A stretch of DNA of 64,000 nucleotides, taken from Onchocerca volvulus. Taxonomy: Eukaryota > Nematoda > Chromadorea > Rhabditida > Onchocercidae. How positions within the stretch are numbered: the stretch's first letter is position 1; each line of letters starts with the position of its first letter. This document shows, one piece after another, positions 36,522 to 50,300 of this stretch. The stretch covers positions 3,730,465 through 3,794,464 of the forward strand of contig HG738140.1 in NCBI GenBank assembly GCA_000499405.2. The letters are read 5' to 3'. A program made the translations under genes and the position numbers. A model generated the notes under the pieces. That model had not been told where the DNA came from. It worked only from the letters and a program-made list of their open reading frames with translations, and made no database searches.

Positions 36522-38227
36522 ATGCGCATCTATGATTGTTTTCAGCACTTGCCGTATACATTCGAACAAGTTGCAACGGTATTCTGGCATCGTTATCCGA
36601 ATACAACTGCAAAGCATGTCATAAGTGAAGATTTAATCGAAGTTGCGGTTAGTAAAGGCAGTTCGAATTTTTTGAGCTGTTTTCAAAAAATAAATTAATA
36701 TACTGCTTTTTCGAATATGTTTACAGACACACGTAGGACATGGTAATATGTGCTTGAATCATTAGTTAAATTAGTTAAATTAGTACGAGATTAGTTAAAT
36801 CATTTTCCTTAAATCATCTACTAAAATAGTCGTAATAGTGATGTATTATTACGTAAAATTGAATTTATGCAAATAAAAGTATCGTTTAATCGAAATATCA
36901 TTTAGAATACATTGTTATGTACATTTGCTTCTACATATAAACTGGGATTTTATTGTGCCTATCGAATAATTCACTTTTTTAATAGATTTTAGGTAGATGG
37001 TGATCAGATTAAGACAAAAAAATTGATATTGAAGCAAACGGGAACATTCTTAAAAACACTTCCAAGATGGATGTCGCGTTTGACTAATGTCAGGGTATGG
37101 TTAAATTAATAATTTCACTCGATATTGATTTTTTAAATTTTTAGTTAATTTTTAAAATAATTTCTCATTAAATCAGATTTCAAATTCAAAAACATGACGA
37201 TTGGAAGATAATTCTAAAATTTTGATCTATTTTAAAATATCTTTTCTGCATGATCTTTATAGGTAGTGCCAACAATTGAGGAAAGCATATTCGATCGAAG
37301 TAAACGGTGTTTGGTGACATATACGAGAAATATTACAATGTTATCCATCTGTAAAATTCATGAGCGTTGCGTGTACAAACCTGTATCTTTTGTTTCATTT
37401 TACATTAAAATTTTACTTAATTTATTCTGTATATTTTATTATGGTAATCACACTTACTTGTAGCACTGGTCTTTTTAAATATATATTCAAGTTTACATGG
37501 AATTCAGTTTTTCTCCTCAATAATTTTTCTAATATCTCCTGAACCTGCTAAAGCTTGAAATCAATTAAGAAGCATATCGAAGTACATAACTTTTCGAACG
37601 ATTGTACGGAAATGATGGCAGAAATTAATTTACGCTTATTAACTAGAAACTAAAGGTATTATCTTCAAAATAATCTAACGTTTCATAACAAAGAAATTTT
37701 TGAAATTTTTCGTTCAAAGGGTTTCAAAAACGGCATGCCGGAGACGATTGTGGAGCGTGGTGGTTTCGTGTCAACTTCATTCGGAAAATTGAATACAATA
37801 GTTGAACGTGTTTTAATGTCAAATTTTAAAAAGAGTATGAGAAAGACAGTGATCGCCTACATGGAAAAGTTGACGAAAAGGTTGCTTTTTATCATGTTTT
37901 TTCTTTGTTGCTCGTGGATAATTACGAATAATTATATTATCCTAACTTATTCCACTCCAGGAATATCAGAAGTACTTAAACATTTAATTTAGTATATCTT
38001 TGTAATATACTAGGACACATGAAATCTTTCCATATTAACTTTTTAGATAATGCGCATGCATTAAAGTTAGCCAAAAGTTAAATTATTTCATTTTAGGTTT
38101 AACCAATTATTTAATGGAATTATTTAATTTCAGATTTGGTGAACCAGCATCGACCAACTACAGAATAAATGAACCATATCTTTTGAGGCAAAAAATTGGT
38201 CATTGTAACTTTTCCACTCAAGATTGA
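36522..38227 (+). CDS. PRELID1: PRELI-domain lipid transfer protein, PRELID1-like
   Basis: Five exons: 36522-36647, 36993-37094, 37263-37382, 37720-37880 and 38134-38227, giving 200 aa. PRELI/Ups proteins carry phosphatidic acid or related lipids across the mitochondrial intermembrane space with a TRIAP1-type partner. The protein begins MRIYDCFQHLPYTFEQVATV and has the family signature VFWHRYPNTTAKHVISED, close to the FWQRYPN...SKHVLTED block of human PRELID1 and less like the PRELID3/slowmo version. It continues with LPRWMSRL, a VVPTIEESIFD strand, ICKIHERCVYKP (compare VVEERCVYC), and a C-terminal amphipathic helix FGKLNTIVERVLMSNFKKSM. The tail after residue 168 is unlike PRELID1 and short. 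The start ATG lies 13 nt after a TTTTTAG acceptor. The exon 4 acceptor (TTCAAAG, 37713-37719) is non-ideal but in phase. AATAAA at 38295-38300 is a good poly(A) signal. Confidence 0.9.
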
Positions 38228-38294
38228 TTTTTATGATAAAAATTATTCTTCCAATTTCAATTCCTTAATTATCTTTTATTATTATAATATGTAA

Positions 38295-38337
38295 AATAAA
38301 AACAGGTAGTATTAGGTTATTATTCAACCTAATACTA
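38295..38337 (+). terminator. PRELI-gene poly(A) signal followed by a hairpin
   Basis: AATAAA at 38295-38300 is followed 6 nt later by a perfect 12-bp inverted repeat: TAGTATTAGGTT at 38307-38318 and AACCTAATACTA at 38326-38337, with a 7-nt loop. The stem would sit at or just past the expected cleavage site. Whether it has any role is not shown. Confidence 0.6.
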
Positions 38338-39310
38338 TCACAATAATAATTTTCCTAATTTTTAATATGTACGACTCGAATTTAGTCGTGCATTTATATG
38401 TTGTGCCTAAATTTCGTTTTATTTTTTGTATTTTTTTTCAGTTTGTGAAATTTTGCATCAAGTTTTTAGTCCTGCTTTTTGAAAAATGATGAAGCAATTC
38501 AGTAGTGAATAGGTTGCGATATGAGTTTATAATCTTGGTTATTTTCCTGAAAATCCAAATTTCTCTTCATTTTATATTTTATCCGTGCAATTCATTTTTC
38601 TTTCGTGATTGCTCTACCTCTTGCCAGATAAAAAACTCATATTATTTAATGACAGTTTCAGTACATGCTGCATTTTATTTGTCTTTCAATTCGAAATATC
38701 TTTTAAATTTGGTATGTTCTTACATATCGTACATCTTATTGTTATCGCAAGTTTTTCTATCAAAAACTTTACTTTTGCATGATTTTTTTGTTAATTGATT
38801 ATTTTGAACCGATAAAATGTATACAGTGAGAAAAATATTTTCAGGATATATTTTTTATCGTATTATCGATTGCTTATTTGGGAAATTTGACCTTATTATT
38901 CATTTAGACACGATATAATAACAGTAGAAATATTTTAGATGACTAAGATTCAGACTTTTTTCGTTTAAACCTTAGTCATTTCAAACTTTTTTTGGAATAA
39001 AACTGAGGAATCTAAAATCATTAAATACAAACTGTCCAGCGAATGAATTAAATGGAATAATTTGATATCTTGATCTTTTTATCTAAATCATTTTGCATCA
39101 ACGAATGAGGCATAATGTTGATTTTTCTTTTTGTTACTTCATTTCAAATTCTATTTTAATTCTTTTCAGTGCTAAACTAATTTCGTATTTTAATTATTTA
39201 CAGTGCCGAATTGATTTCGTAAAATTCATGGTTTCTCGTATGTTTTGAATGGAAAATTAAATTACATTCAAAGAGAAATATAAACGGTAAAAGGATAACA
39301 ATCTATTTCG
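38338..39310. other. PRELI to EMC5 intergenic gap
   Basis: About 1 kb of AT-rich sequence. The open frame at 38505-38798 is Phe/Leu-rich and uses frame shadows of T runs. I see no exon that can be joined in phase. Confidence 0.5.
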
Positions 39311-41019
39311 ATGAATCCAACTAGTTTGTCAATATTTCGCGGAATTTGTTTAGCTGGTCTTATCTCACTTTTACATTGTGCCTATTCAGCTGCACAAGTT
39401 TGTTACTTTTACATTATTTAGAAGTAATCTGAAATTCTTTAAATTTTTCGACATCATATTTAACGGAATTTTTATGAAATTTATCAGTTCATAAAGTAAT
39501 TTTTTGACTTCTACCACCCCGTTAGAATAGTAATCTTTTCTTCAATGCTTTTAAAGTTCAGTTAGTTTTTTCTTTTTTTTTTTTTTTTTTGTGATTTTTT
39601 CTTGGCTGTAGAAATTTGCCAATGCATTAAAACGATTATTGCAGCATTCTAAAAAGAGAAATAGAACTTAGCATCTAAAATCGATATAGATTATTAACAA
39701 ATGGTAATTTACATCGCTACTAATTTAACAATTTACATTGATCTTATTGAATTTGAGATGAACAAAATTTCAGGATTCTTCGTATTTTAGTGTTATTCGG
39801 TAAAATGACTGTGAATTCAAGTAATTATTATGGGGTGAATTTGCAGTGTTTAAGCAGAAATTTTTTATCCGTCCATTGTTTTTCAAGATTGCAATTTTCT
39901 ATAATTGTGATTAGTTAACTAATATTAAGTTAAAGTTAACATAATCATCCCAGCTCTTCGAAATAAGTATCATTAGTTTAATATTGACATTTTTCAATTC
40001 TTAATGATATTTCAAAATAATGATTATTCAACTAATGAATGATTCAAATGGAGTAGTTTGCTGATTGATATCTTGAGTATTTTTCAGAAAATCTTGAATA
40101 GCTATAGTTTTGCTTTATCATTAAATCACTTGCTATAGATTAACTGCTAGCTTTACCGTTGTTTCTTCCAAAACTCTTCGTTTACAAGAAATCTTGATCT
40201 CAAATTTTTTAAATTATCTTGATTAAGATTGATTGTAATATTTGTGAAACATTTACAGCATCGATTTTATTTACGACTGACGGAACAACCGTTCACGCAA
40301 TTACCTCTTGATATTACAGTACAAACAATCGTAAGCTTAATTGCTTTCATTTATAGTGCTACTTTTATTGCCGGGGAATTTCAACCAATCCGTTCTGATT
40401 TACAGGTTTGTCATTGCTATTATTGAATTTACTTCATCGAATTATACATTTTCATTTCTTTAATATCATTTTTATTCTGTAATTTTGAAATATTTTACTT
40501 TTCTTCTTGGGTATAAAAAGAAGAAGATTATTTATTTTCCTTCAAAAATGGATCGCAACATAATGTAATGTTAAATGAAGATATCGTTTATGATTTGGAA
40601 TAGACAAATCATCAAATCAAAATTTGAAATGTTGGCAAAAAATTTAAATGAAATGAAATCGATTTCGATATTTTTGGCAAACTTATTTTTAGAAAATTCT
40701 GTACTAGTATGGTTGACGGAACTTTAAATAATTACAAAACTATCCTTTTTTATGTTAATTAAATTTTATATTCGGGTGGATAGAAAGAAAAAAGAAAGGA
40801 ATTTTGTGGAAGTGTGAATAAATTTTTGGAGATAAAAAATGAGCAGTAGCTAGAACTAAATGATTAATTTCTGATATCAAGTGATTCTAGAATCGTACAA
40901 AATCATGGGATACAGTTGGAAACTGTCCATCGTTTTATACATTCGACCATCGCGCAAAAACTCTTTCCCCATCTTACATCGATTCACTCCAGGATTATTG
41001 CAATTCTTTATCGGTATGA
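39311..41019 (+). CDS. EMC5: EMC5/MMGT1, ER membrane complex subunit 5
   Basis: Three exons: 39311-39397, 40259-40405 and 40891-41019, giving 120 aa (human 131). EMC5 is a small two-span core subunit of the ER membrane protein complex, an insertase for tail-anchored and multi-pass proteins; it is also known as membrane magnesium transporter 1. Visible family blocks are the first span and loop LAGLISLLHCAYSAAQHRFY with the AAQHR signature, RLTEQPFTQLPLDITVQTIV, the second span with IAGEF (human HIAGEF), and the C-terminal cytosolic segment TKSWDTVGNCPSFYTFDHR (human NHPSFYVFNHRGR). Introns fall at the AAQ/HR junction and after DLQ. The start is the first ATG before the first span. Open frames at 40916-41182 are shadows in another frame of exon 3. 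Confidence 0.93.
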
Positions 41020-41454
41020 AGATTTCTGTTTTCGTTCTGAAATCTTAGTTTTCTTGAGCTTGAAAGTTTGGTATACAATTTTAGTTGTCTTCCTTAAAGT
41101 GAAATTTAAAAAAATAAGACTAAAAAGGTTCCAAGAAAGTGCTAGTTATATGAGAAATCTGGGAGAAACACAAAAGGAGTAATAAGCGATTTAGAGCAAA
41201 ATTTCATTTATTTTAATTTTTTCTCTCAGTTTCTATCGGAGTTTTGCATTTTTAATAACTCTTTTTTCATTTTTTATCATGAAATATGAAAATAATTTTG
41301 AGAATAATCTGCGAATCATTTTGGTTTTCCTACAGTAGCTTTTGTAATTCCATCATTTTTTTTTTCTTTTGATAAAAAAATATAGATTTTCAAGGACATT
41401 AAGATACATTTGAAATTTCATTAGTTGTACTAATTTAAGGCCGCGAAAGGAAAG
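41020..41454. other. EMC5 3' flank
   Basis: About 430 bp of AT-rich sequence with no clear poly(A) signal stronger than its background, up to the possible first exon of NDUFAF6. Confidence 0.4.
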
Positions 41455-44400
41455 ATGGGACAGACTGAATCCCGTAGGCTTTACTATGCATTTTTATGAT
41501 AGACAAGGCTTTAAACAAAAGAAAAATAGCTAAAAGTTTCATTATTTTATTCACAGTTCCTTTCATTCGATTTTTTTCTCTTTATTTATAGGGCCCGTCC
41601 TCATCAGGTCTACAAGATGGCGAACTTTTTCAGTGCGACAGTTGATCATTAAATATTCTGCATTATTCTCTTCATTTTTCTCAGTCCTCTCATTTATGCC
41701 TCATCAAGTATGTTAATAAAATGTTCTAATTTTTTGAATCAAAAAAAGTTCTCTAAATTTTAAGAATTTTGATATAGAAATTATATTCCTCTAAATCGTG
41801 TTTGTGGATTCATGGATCGTCATTTAGATAAGTACTTCATTCCAACGAAAAACGGCGTCATTTCCAGCCGCTGTCTATAAAAATGTTGGAGATGATTTGT
41901 TTGAAAAATCTTCAATACAAATCGAAGGATCATCGCAGCGAAGTCCACAATTAAAGCCTCCTTCCAAAAAGGTAAGTACTCTTTATTGATGGAACTTCAG
42001 GGATATTTTGGACTTATTTATTATAATTCTGGGAAAGAATCTATTCGGGATCGTAAGTTAAATATGGTTATTAATGATGAATAGTTCTCACCATTATTGC
42101 TCTCGTTTTTGTTTCTTCATAGTTAGCATATTAAATATGATATTTTTTTTTGATTTATTTATTATAGATTTTATCCATGAAAGTTACTTTTAGCAACCTT
42201 ATTTTTTTTAAAGCTAGTAGTGTTTCTAATTCTAAAATTTCTTTTTGATCTGCAGATTCAGTAATAAAACTCAGTAAAAAACTTAAGGTATTTTTTTGCA
42301 AGTTACATAAAATTATAGTAGCTATATGTCTTCAAAAATTTTTCTACATTTAACCAAACCTCACTTAAATTAAGCCTATGTAAATAATGTCAGCGCTAAT
42401 TATATTTAGAAAGTTACATTTACCCTTCCTTGTCCAAGGCGTGTATTGTTGTGTGAATAATAAGCACCAGTTTTTTTTTGAGCAAATCAAATTTCACTTC
42501 TAGTGAAATAATACGGTTTAAGTATGAGTTTCTAAGTGAAGAAAGCACAAAAACTTTTGAGGTCATTATACCACCTTTTTCTTTGCATAGCCCATATATA
42601 AATGCTAGACCGCATTAGATGGCTATCAATTTCTGCAAAAAGTTCTATTTTTCGTTTTCATCATCAAGCTTAAACAAAACTATTATGGAGATTAAAGTGT
42701 CAGCTGAATTTAAAACAACATCCTAGTTTAAGTTCTCAACACTTGACCCATGCCTTCCTTTATTTATGTATCAGTATTGCGATGTTCTGTGTTTTAGCAT
42801 TCTTTAAGACATTTTTTAATATTCCAATTAATTTGGAATGAAAAAAAACACTAATTATACTAAGTTAATTTAAGTTTTTTCAAACTTTCAGGTGATAAAT
42901 GAAGCCCTCAATCAGTGTTTGCAAATAACTCGTAAGCGAGATTACACAAATTATGTTGCCGGATTGGTAATGCCATCGGAAATTCAACCCGCTTTGTTCA
43001 CCGTAAATTTTTTGCTTCTTTGTGCTTTCGAATTTTTTTTTCAGTGATTTAATAAAATTAAAAGAATCCTTTCAGTGCACTTTGTAAGAGTACCAGTTCT
43101 GAAGTTTATTTCCAGCTGCTGGCTTTTAATGTAGAATTAGCCGTTATCCGAGACCAAGTTGTTCGTAGTTCGGGAGTTTCCGGAATATATCGCTTGCAAT
43201 TCTGGAAGGATACTTTAGATGTTTTATATGGTCAAGCAAAAGGACCACTGCCTCGGTAGTTTATCTTTTTTTTTCTGGACGTCGAATTCGGATATTCTTT
43301 TTTATATTTCCAGAATTTAGTTTTTATGATTATCATATTGAATAATCAGCGAAATTTGCAGGCAACCGGTTGCAATAGCTTTAAGTGTATTTCGACATCA
43401 TTTTGATGAACATTTATTGAGAAATTTGATTGTTGCAAGGCAAAGAACATTAGGTGATCGTCCGTTTGAATCTCTTAACGATATTAGGAGATATGGCATC
43501 GAAACTACTGGATCTGTAATTCAATTAATGATGCATTTGCTGTCTGGCTATCATTTGGCTAAGGAAGTACTGCTTTCTAAAGAAGCAATCCAAGCTGTCG
43601 AATCAATGTCGTATGCTGTTTCAATTATCACTTTGATCAGGTTCATATTTTCACTGGAAATCTCGGCTTTCTTTTTTAATTTTTCATTTCAAATATTTAT
43701 TCCGTAAAGTTTTTCGGATATTTTTTAAAAATTTCTATTCAATTTATAACAGATCGGTGATGCCGTTACTGGCAAGAGGGATCTTTCTGCTTCCCAGTGA
43801 TTTAATGGAAAAATATCATCTAAGTGCAGATGATGTATTGGGTAATAAAAAACAAAATGCGTTGCGTGATTTAGTCATGGAACTTACTAATGTTAGTTTC
43901 TTTTCCATTAAATTTTATAAATGTTCATTAAGTTTTATTAATTAATCACTTGATGAAGTAATTGCATTCATTATAGAAGAATTATGTAATTCTTTATGGG
44001 AGGTTTTTCGAAATAACTTTTGAAGTACTACGAATAAGAATCGAATAAGAATAGAAAAAATATTCGAAATATTACGAATAAGGTAGTTTCAACTCATTGT
44101 TAAATCTTGGAAAGTTTTCTTTGGTGACATTAGTAGTTGTTTTGAAGAATTTGCTATCAGTTAACGGATTTAATCATCATTTCTATCAAAGCACATTTAA
44201 GTGGTGTTATTTTATGAACATTTAGTAAATTTTTCAACTTAAAGATAGCAGAGGAAGAACTTCTAAAAAGTAGGCAGTATCGTGGAAGTATCGAACCAAA
44301 TCTACGACTGGCACTAATGGCAAGCGGTACAACACTGGATCATCTGGTAAAAACGCTTCATAAAAGCAATTATAATTTACTGAATGCACGACTTCAACGT

Positions 44401-44457
44401 GGGTATGATCTTCTTGCATGGCGTTTATGGTGGCGTAAATTGCTCGGTCAATATTGA
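41455..44457 (+). CDS. NDUFAF6: NDUFAF6, complex I assembly factor (squalene/phytoene synthase fold)
   Basis: Firm exons: 41828-41971, 42892-43002, 43116-43255, 43362-43640, 43753-43891 and 44245-44457, preceded by 41592-41707. NDUFAF6 is a mitochondrial matrix protein with a trans-isoprenyl-synthase fold needed early in complex I assembly. Family blocks are [63 protein letters not shown], and [15 protein letters not shown]. The catalytic DXXXD pairs of true synthases are not evident, as in human NDUFAF6. The N-terminus is uncertain. A small exon 41455-41473 (MGQTES) joins 41592-41707 in phase and gives 386 aa with an Arg/Ser-rich leader ([18 protein letters not shown]) that looks like a mitochondrial presequence. 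If instead a leader is trans-spliced at 41591, the first ATG (41613) opens an 11-codon frame and the main start would be MPHQ at 41696. AATAAA at 44472-44477 fits the 3' end. Confidence 0.9.
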
Positions 44458-47319
44458 CACAGCTTAAAAGGAATAAAACTTAATCTGTCATAGATGGGTA
44501 ATGCTGAGGCTCAATTTCATAGCACATACTTCATTTCTTGCTTTTCAAAATTTTCACTATTTTGTTGTTTTAGTGCTTTATTTATTACGTTTAGTATTTT
44601 TCTTTTATTATTATAATTCTTATCCTTTCGTATAATTTGAACTTCGTTCTTGAATTTGTTTTAGGAGCCAGTAATTATGAAAATTCATTTAAATTCAAAT
44701 TTTTGATGAAGAAAATAAGTCGTTGTACCTACGCCTATTTTCTGAATCAAATGAAGAGCAAATGATTTGTACTGGGAACTGTTACTTATCATGCACATCA
44801 TTTATGTTATCGTTAGAATTAGTAACAATGATTTATTGTTTTCTTGAAAGATTATAAAACTCGTAATAAATTTGTCTCATACGCTGAGATGAAAAATATT
44901 GATTTTACAAAATCCAATTTTCAGCTAAGCAATTAATCGGACTGGAAATAATTATGGCATTTATGACCATTGCTGCTTGACCATATATGAACATTTTGTA
45001 TTTCTTCCTAATAAATTCCTAATTTCCAATTTTTTTCTTTTTGCAAATTTTATTCTGAAATTCGAATTTGATCCATGCAGAAAATGTGAGTGAGACAGAA
45101 AAGATAGAAATGAATGAAGCGATATTCCAAAAAAAAAAAAAAAAAAGAAAAAAATTTGCTGATAATAAAGAAATTTACACTTTTGATCTTTTCGATTCGT
45201 TGTAAGGTAGTAATCATGTGAATGAATTTAAAAAATCGAATTTTTTAATTTTTCCCTTATAATTTCGGAAATAAATTGAACAAAAAAAAAAAAAAAATAC
45301 AGGAGCTAATTACATTCTCATTATTAAATTAATAATAGTAGAGGTATTAGTAAAATTTCAATCAATACTTTTTATAAAATGAGAAATATTTATTACAGTT
45401 ATGAATTATAAAATTCCTAAACTAAATAAAATTTATGTCCCTGCATGCTGTGATTTTATTACTTCCCCAAGTGATTAATTTTTGTATGAAAGTTGTCATC
45501 TTTTTTATTTTCGATGAGCATTTATTATCATTTGTCAATAATAATTTTAGTAATCAATCATTTAATTTGCAAAAGTAAAGTTAAAATCAATCATATGACT
45601 TTATTCAATAACATTCTGAAAGAGCTTGTGATTCGTACTAGAATGTTTTCATCATTTCCGAAATTTATTTTTATTTTGATCAAAAATCAAATTCTCCCGT
45701 TTTCTTTTGCCAATAATAACAAACAATTTTTTCGTAAAAACATCTCGATAACTAAAAATAGAACTATAAGTTTCCGGAATTTTTAGCTTTGAAAATTTAC
45801 TCATCTGTCATTTTTATGACAATTTGTTGATTTCAGCAGGCTTCATTTCTTTCTGCAAGTTACGAAAATTTTGAAAAAAAAGCAAGAAATTTTAGCATTT
45901 TTCAGAATTTATGATAAGCTTTTATAAGATATATTGTTCAAATTTTTTAAACTCGAAATAAAATTGAACGGTAAAAAAAGAAATAATGTACGATACTTAT
46001 AAAAAAATATCTAATTTTGACTATGAATTTTATACTATTAATTTTAATTTAGTTTTAATAATTTTTCACATAAATTGAAATTCAAACATATTTTAGATAT
46101 GAAAATAAGAAAAAAAAAAATAAACGAGGTAAAATTTCCTAATGATGCAAATTAACAGTACTCAAACAACAAATTTTTCAGGATTGAACTATGCGATATC
46201 TATTGAAATATTTTTTATTACAAATATTTTTTCAAAAAATTTGAATTTTTTCTTTATGAAATATTTGTTAGAAATTTTTGTAAAGTTTTTTCAAAAAAAA
46301 ACTTCAAGGAGTGATTGCATAATTTCAAGAAGTGATTCGTGAAAAAAAAAAAAACAAAAATCAATATTCAGATAATCAAGTACTGTTATTATGCAAGCAA
46401 AACAAATATTTATTTACATACTTTATTTATGATAGAAATTAATTGAAAGAAACGGAACAATTTGCAAATTTTGAAATATTTCAACAAAATAAAATTAAAG
46501 ATGAATGCTTCTTTTTTTTTTTTCAAGAATAACAGAAAATAATTAAGCAAAAACTTATAGCAATTGTAAGGCAATTAAAATTTAAAATTTACATATTTTT
46601 TTTTCCAAAAATTGAAATATTCAAGTATTCCAGCAAGTAAATTTAAATTTAAAAGTAGGAATTTGCTCTAGATTAAAACAATAAAGGAATTTAATACCGT
46701 TTTAAAAATTCAAGTTTAAAGACGAAGATAATAAACTTATACACAATTGTCAGAATTTCTTAAAAGCTTCGAATTTCATTTCCTTTTGGATTACAATTTG
46801 TAGTAGCTGCATTTTAGTGTAGATTAATTGTTCGAACAAATATCGATAATTAATTAAATAATTAATTATTGGATATGTCTTTGGTGGAAAAAAACTTTGA
46901 GGTATGAAATTTTTTAAGGTAAAATATTGAAAATGAATGAAGTAATAATAACAATTAATAATAGTGACCTTTTTTTTTTTTTTTATACATTAAGTTTTCC
47001 ATTATTTTTTTTTTAGTATACTTTATTTAACTTTCTCATATTTTATTCCGTTCTATTCTATTCTTATTGTATTCTTTTTCTATCAATTTCAAAAATTGCA
47101 TTTTATTAAAATTTTTTGTTTTAACTTCTATTTATTCAAATTTGTTTCTATTTCATTCCATAAATTTTCATCCAGCACTAATCAATAAGATCGAATATCT
47201 AAAATTTTGAATTATTATGTTTAAAATTTATTTCTAAAATATCTATAACTCTAAAAATATCTAAGTTTTTCTCTTTTTTTCTTTTTTTTTCTTTTTTTCT
47301 ATAAATATATCAAAATTAG
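44458..47319. other. Gene-free convergent gap
   Basis: About 2.9 kb between the stop codons of NDUFAF6 (plus) and the chloride channel (minus). It is dominated by A and T runs (45128-45145, 45283-45297, 46343-46353, 46972-46984, 47272-47300). Open frames at 45493-45786 and 46142-46342 are Ile/Phe/Lys-rich with no family features. I see nothing else. Confidence 0.6.
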
Positions 47320-50300
47320 TCATGATGGAACTTTACAATCAGTTATTTCACTATTATCCGATGTTTCGACATCAAATTCAACTTTATCCTCTGCCGTTGT
47401 TTGAGTAGCAACTGTTGATACCGTACGCTCAATTGCACCGTATTCTATCAATGATTTGTGTGGTGATGTTACGGTACTTTTACGTACCGAATAAGTTGGA
47501 ATAGCACCACGACTATAAATATTCGCAAGAGCATCACGTAGCTGAAAAAAAAAATTGTTAATAAAAAAAAAAAGTAATTTTTGCAGAAATAAATATTCTG
47601 TAAATAAATACTTAAATGTTCTTAAGAAAAAAAAAAAAAAAACGAGAAAAAAAAGAATTTTTAGAAAGTTTCAAAAAAGAAAGAGAGAATTTTAGAAAGT
47701 TGAAAATTTTCGGTAAAATTTCAATTCACATTTGAAAAATAATATAAAATAGCAAACCTCTTTAATCGAAACTACACCCAAAAGTTTTCCTCGATTTGTG
47801 ATATAAGCATGATTAAGACCAAGTAATGTGAATAATGTATGTACCTATATGATTACTTATCATTATTATCATTAATAGTAAGTGATTTCAAATTGAAATT
47901 ATCTTTTGTGTTACTAAAATTATCTGTCGATTTTAATTAACTTGACTTAAAAATTCTTAATTTTATCATTTTCTGTGTTTTTTCTTCAGAGTTATCATTT
48001 TCAATTTTTTAGACTGATAATAATGATAAAAGCTATGATTTTTTTTAAGAGTTAAATGAATAATAAAATTAAGCATAATTATTAAAATAACTCTTGAAAC
48101 TAATAGAAATTCAGTTTAAAAAAAAATACATTAAAAATCTATAATTCTTGTCGTTATTATCATCATATTAATAATTTCAAATTGAAATCAGCGAATTTGC
48201 TACTAAAATTATTCATGACTAAAAATATTTTTAATTAATACAACTTAAAAATAGTTACCTCTATCATTTTTAATGTTTTCTTAAATTAAAACCTTATTAA
48301 TTTCAAAAATTATTTTTTTAATGATACTTAATTTTATTATTCATTTTTAATGTTTCTTTAGAGTGAAAACTTTACTAAATTTAAGAGTATTTTAATAGCT
48401 GAGCTTAATTTTGTCATCCTGTAAAAAAAGCAAATTTTTCAAAGATTGTCAGCAACTGGAATACTTAATTATCTAAATAGCAAGAATTGGAAATTAAAAT
48501 ACAAATTCATCCAGTATCACTTACCCGATAAAGAGATGTACCAAGGACAAGTTGAAATGGTGCCGGATCGATGGCAATTTCATCCAAATTAATTAGTCGT
48601 TGCAAAATATATGCTCGTTCCTTTACACTTAAATTTGTCACCTAAAAAACTTCTTTAATTGAAATTACCAATTAATTTGAATGTACCTAAAAATTTACTT
48701 AAAATTCGAATTTACTTTTAAAAATTTTGAATATGCCAAAAAATATAGCTCAATATAGATAAAAATTGCAAATTTTTATGAATTATTAATTATTCATGCT
48801 AAAATATTATAATAAGAAAATAGTATTGAGAAATTTTTATAAATTTTGATAAAAATTACATTTAATTTGTTTCTGATAATTAAAATTACTTATATTTTTG
48901 TGAAATATTTTTTTTTTTTGTCTTTATTTTTTGGCTATATTGATTTGAAAATATACTTTTTCTAACTTTTTCTCTTAACTTTGATTTGATTTTATTGAAA
49001 TTTTAAAGAACTTTTTTTTCAACTTTAATTTAATTTATTCAAAAATATAATTTATTTCAATAAATTTCATTTTTTTTTCTTTAATTTTCTCATATCGATT
49101 TTCAAATTTGCCATATAGATTTCGGTAATAAAATGATCGCATTTTGAACAAATATTTTGATTATCTGAACCTTTAATTTTTCCAATGTTTATATCATAAT
49201 AATTTGTTTTAAATGAAATGAATCTTTTCCTTAAATTTTGATAAAAATTATCATTTAATTCATTTTCAATAAGTATAATTACATATATATTTGCGAAATA
49301 CTCTTAATGTTTTCATTTTTCTTTTAATTTTTTTCAAATTTCAAAATGTTTTAATCCTTAATTTTAATTCAATTTTATTAGAATTTTCAAAAATAACTTT
49401 TAAAATTCCGGCTCATTTTTGATTAAATCCTTCTTCATTTATTCTCATTTTTCAAATTATCAGAAATTATTCATTTAAAATCTTAAATTATTTTCTCACT
49501 AATTTTATGATTAATTTATAATTACGATTAATGTGTATTGAATGAAATGAAATTATGTAAGAAAAAAAATTTACATTATTCTCAGCATCTGCTTGACGTT
49601 GAAGTAGAGGTGCTAATGGACTATCTGTAAAAATGAAATAAAATTATAAAAATTTTGAATTAACTAAAATAATATTTTGTTTTTTTCTTTCCATACAATT
49701 CTTTGAAAATTAAAAAAATAAAACAAAATTTGCGAGAATTTCATTAAAACCTAAGAAAAATGATCGCTAGATATGATATTTGATTTATGATATAATATTT
49801 AATTTATGATATTGTGATATTATTTAACTTATTTCATCATTTTATCAATTTTTTAACTTTTTTAAATTTTTCAATCAATAATTTTATAATTACCTCCAAT
49901 ACGATCATCATGTAGCGGACTATTTGCAAGTAATGTATTACCACTAATATTCCGATCGGTTAACAAATTATTCGTACTTAATCGAGAATTTCGTCGCAAA
50001 TGATTCAATAATTCCGATGTTGTATTTGTCCGTCGTCGTTCGATCATCGAATCGGAGCCTAATTTTTCGTATAACAAATAATTTAAATATTTCCGTGCTA
50101 CTGAACCAAGTAAAATCTTCGATTCTGAAAAATTGAACAACACTTTTTAAATTTTTATCAACAAAAAAACTTTTTAAATTTTTTAAATCCTTCTTTCTTT
50201 TTTTTTAGTTTGTTTCAAACCTTTTTTAAATTTCAACTTTAGATTTTTTTAAATTTTAAAATTTTTTTTTAATTTAAAAAGGATATTTTAATAAAAGTGG

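Noticed and set aside
45493..46342. Two plus-strand open frames in the NDUFAF6-channel gap
   Set aside because: Composition is Phe/Ile/Lys/Asn driven by AT runs, with no splice partners or motifs.
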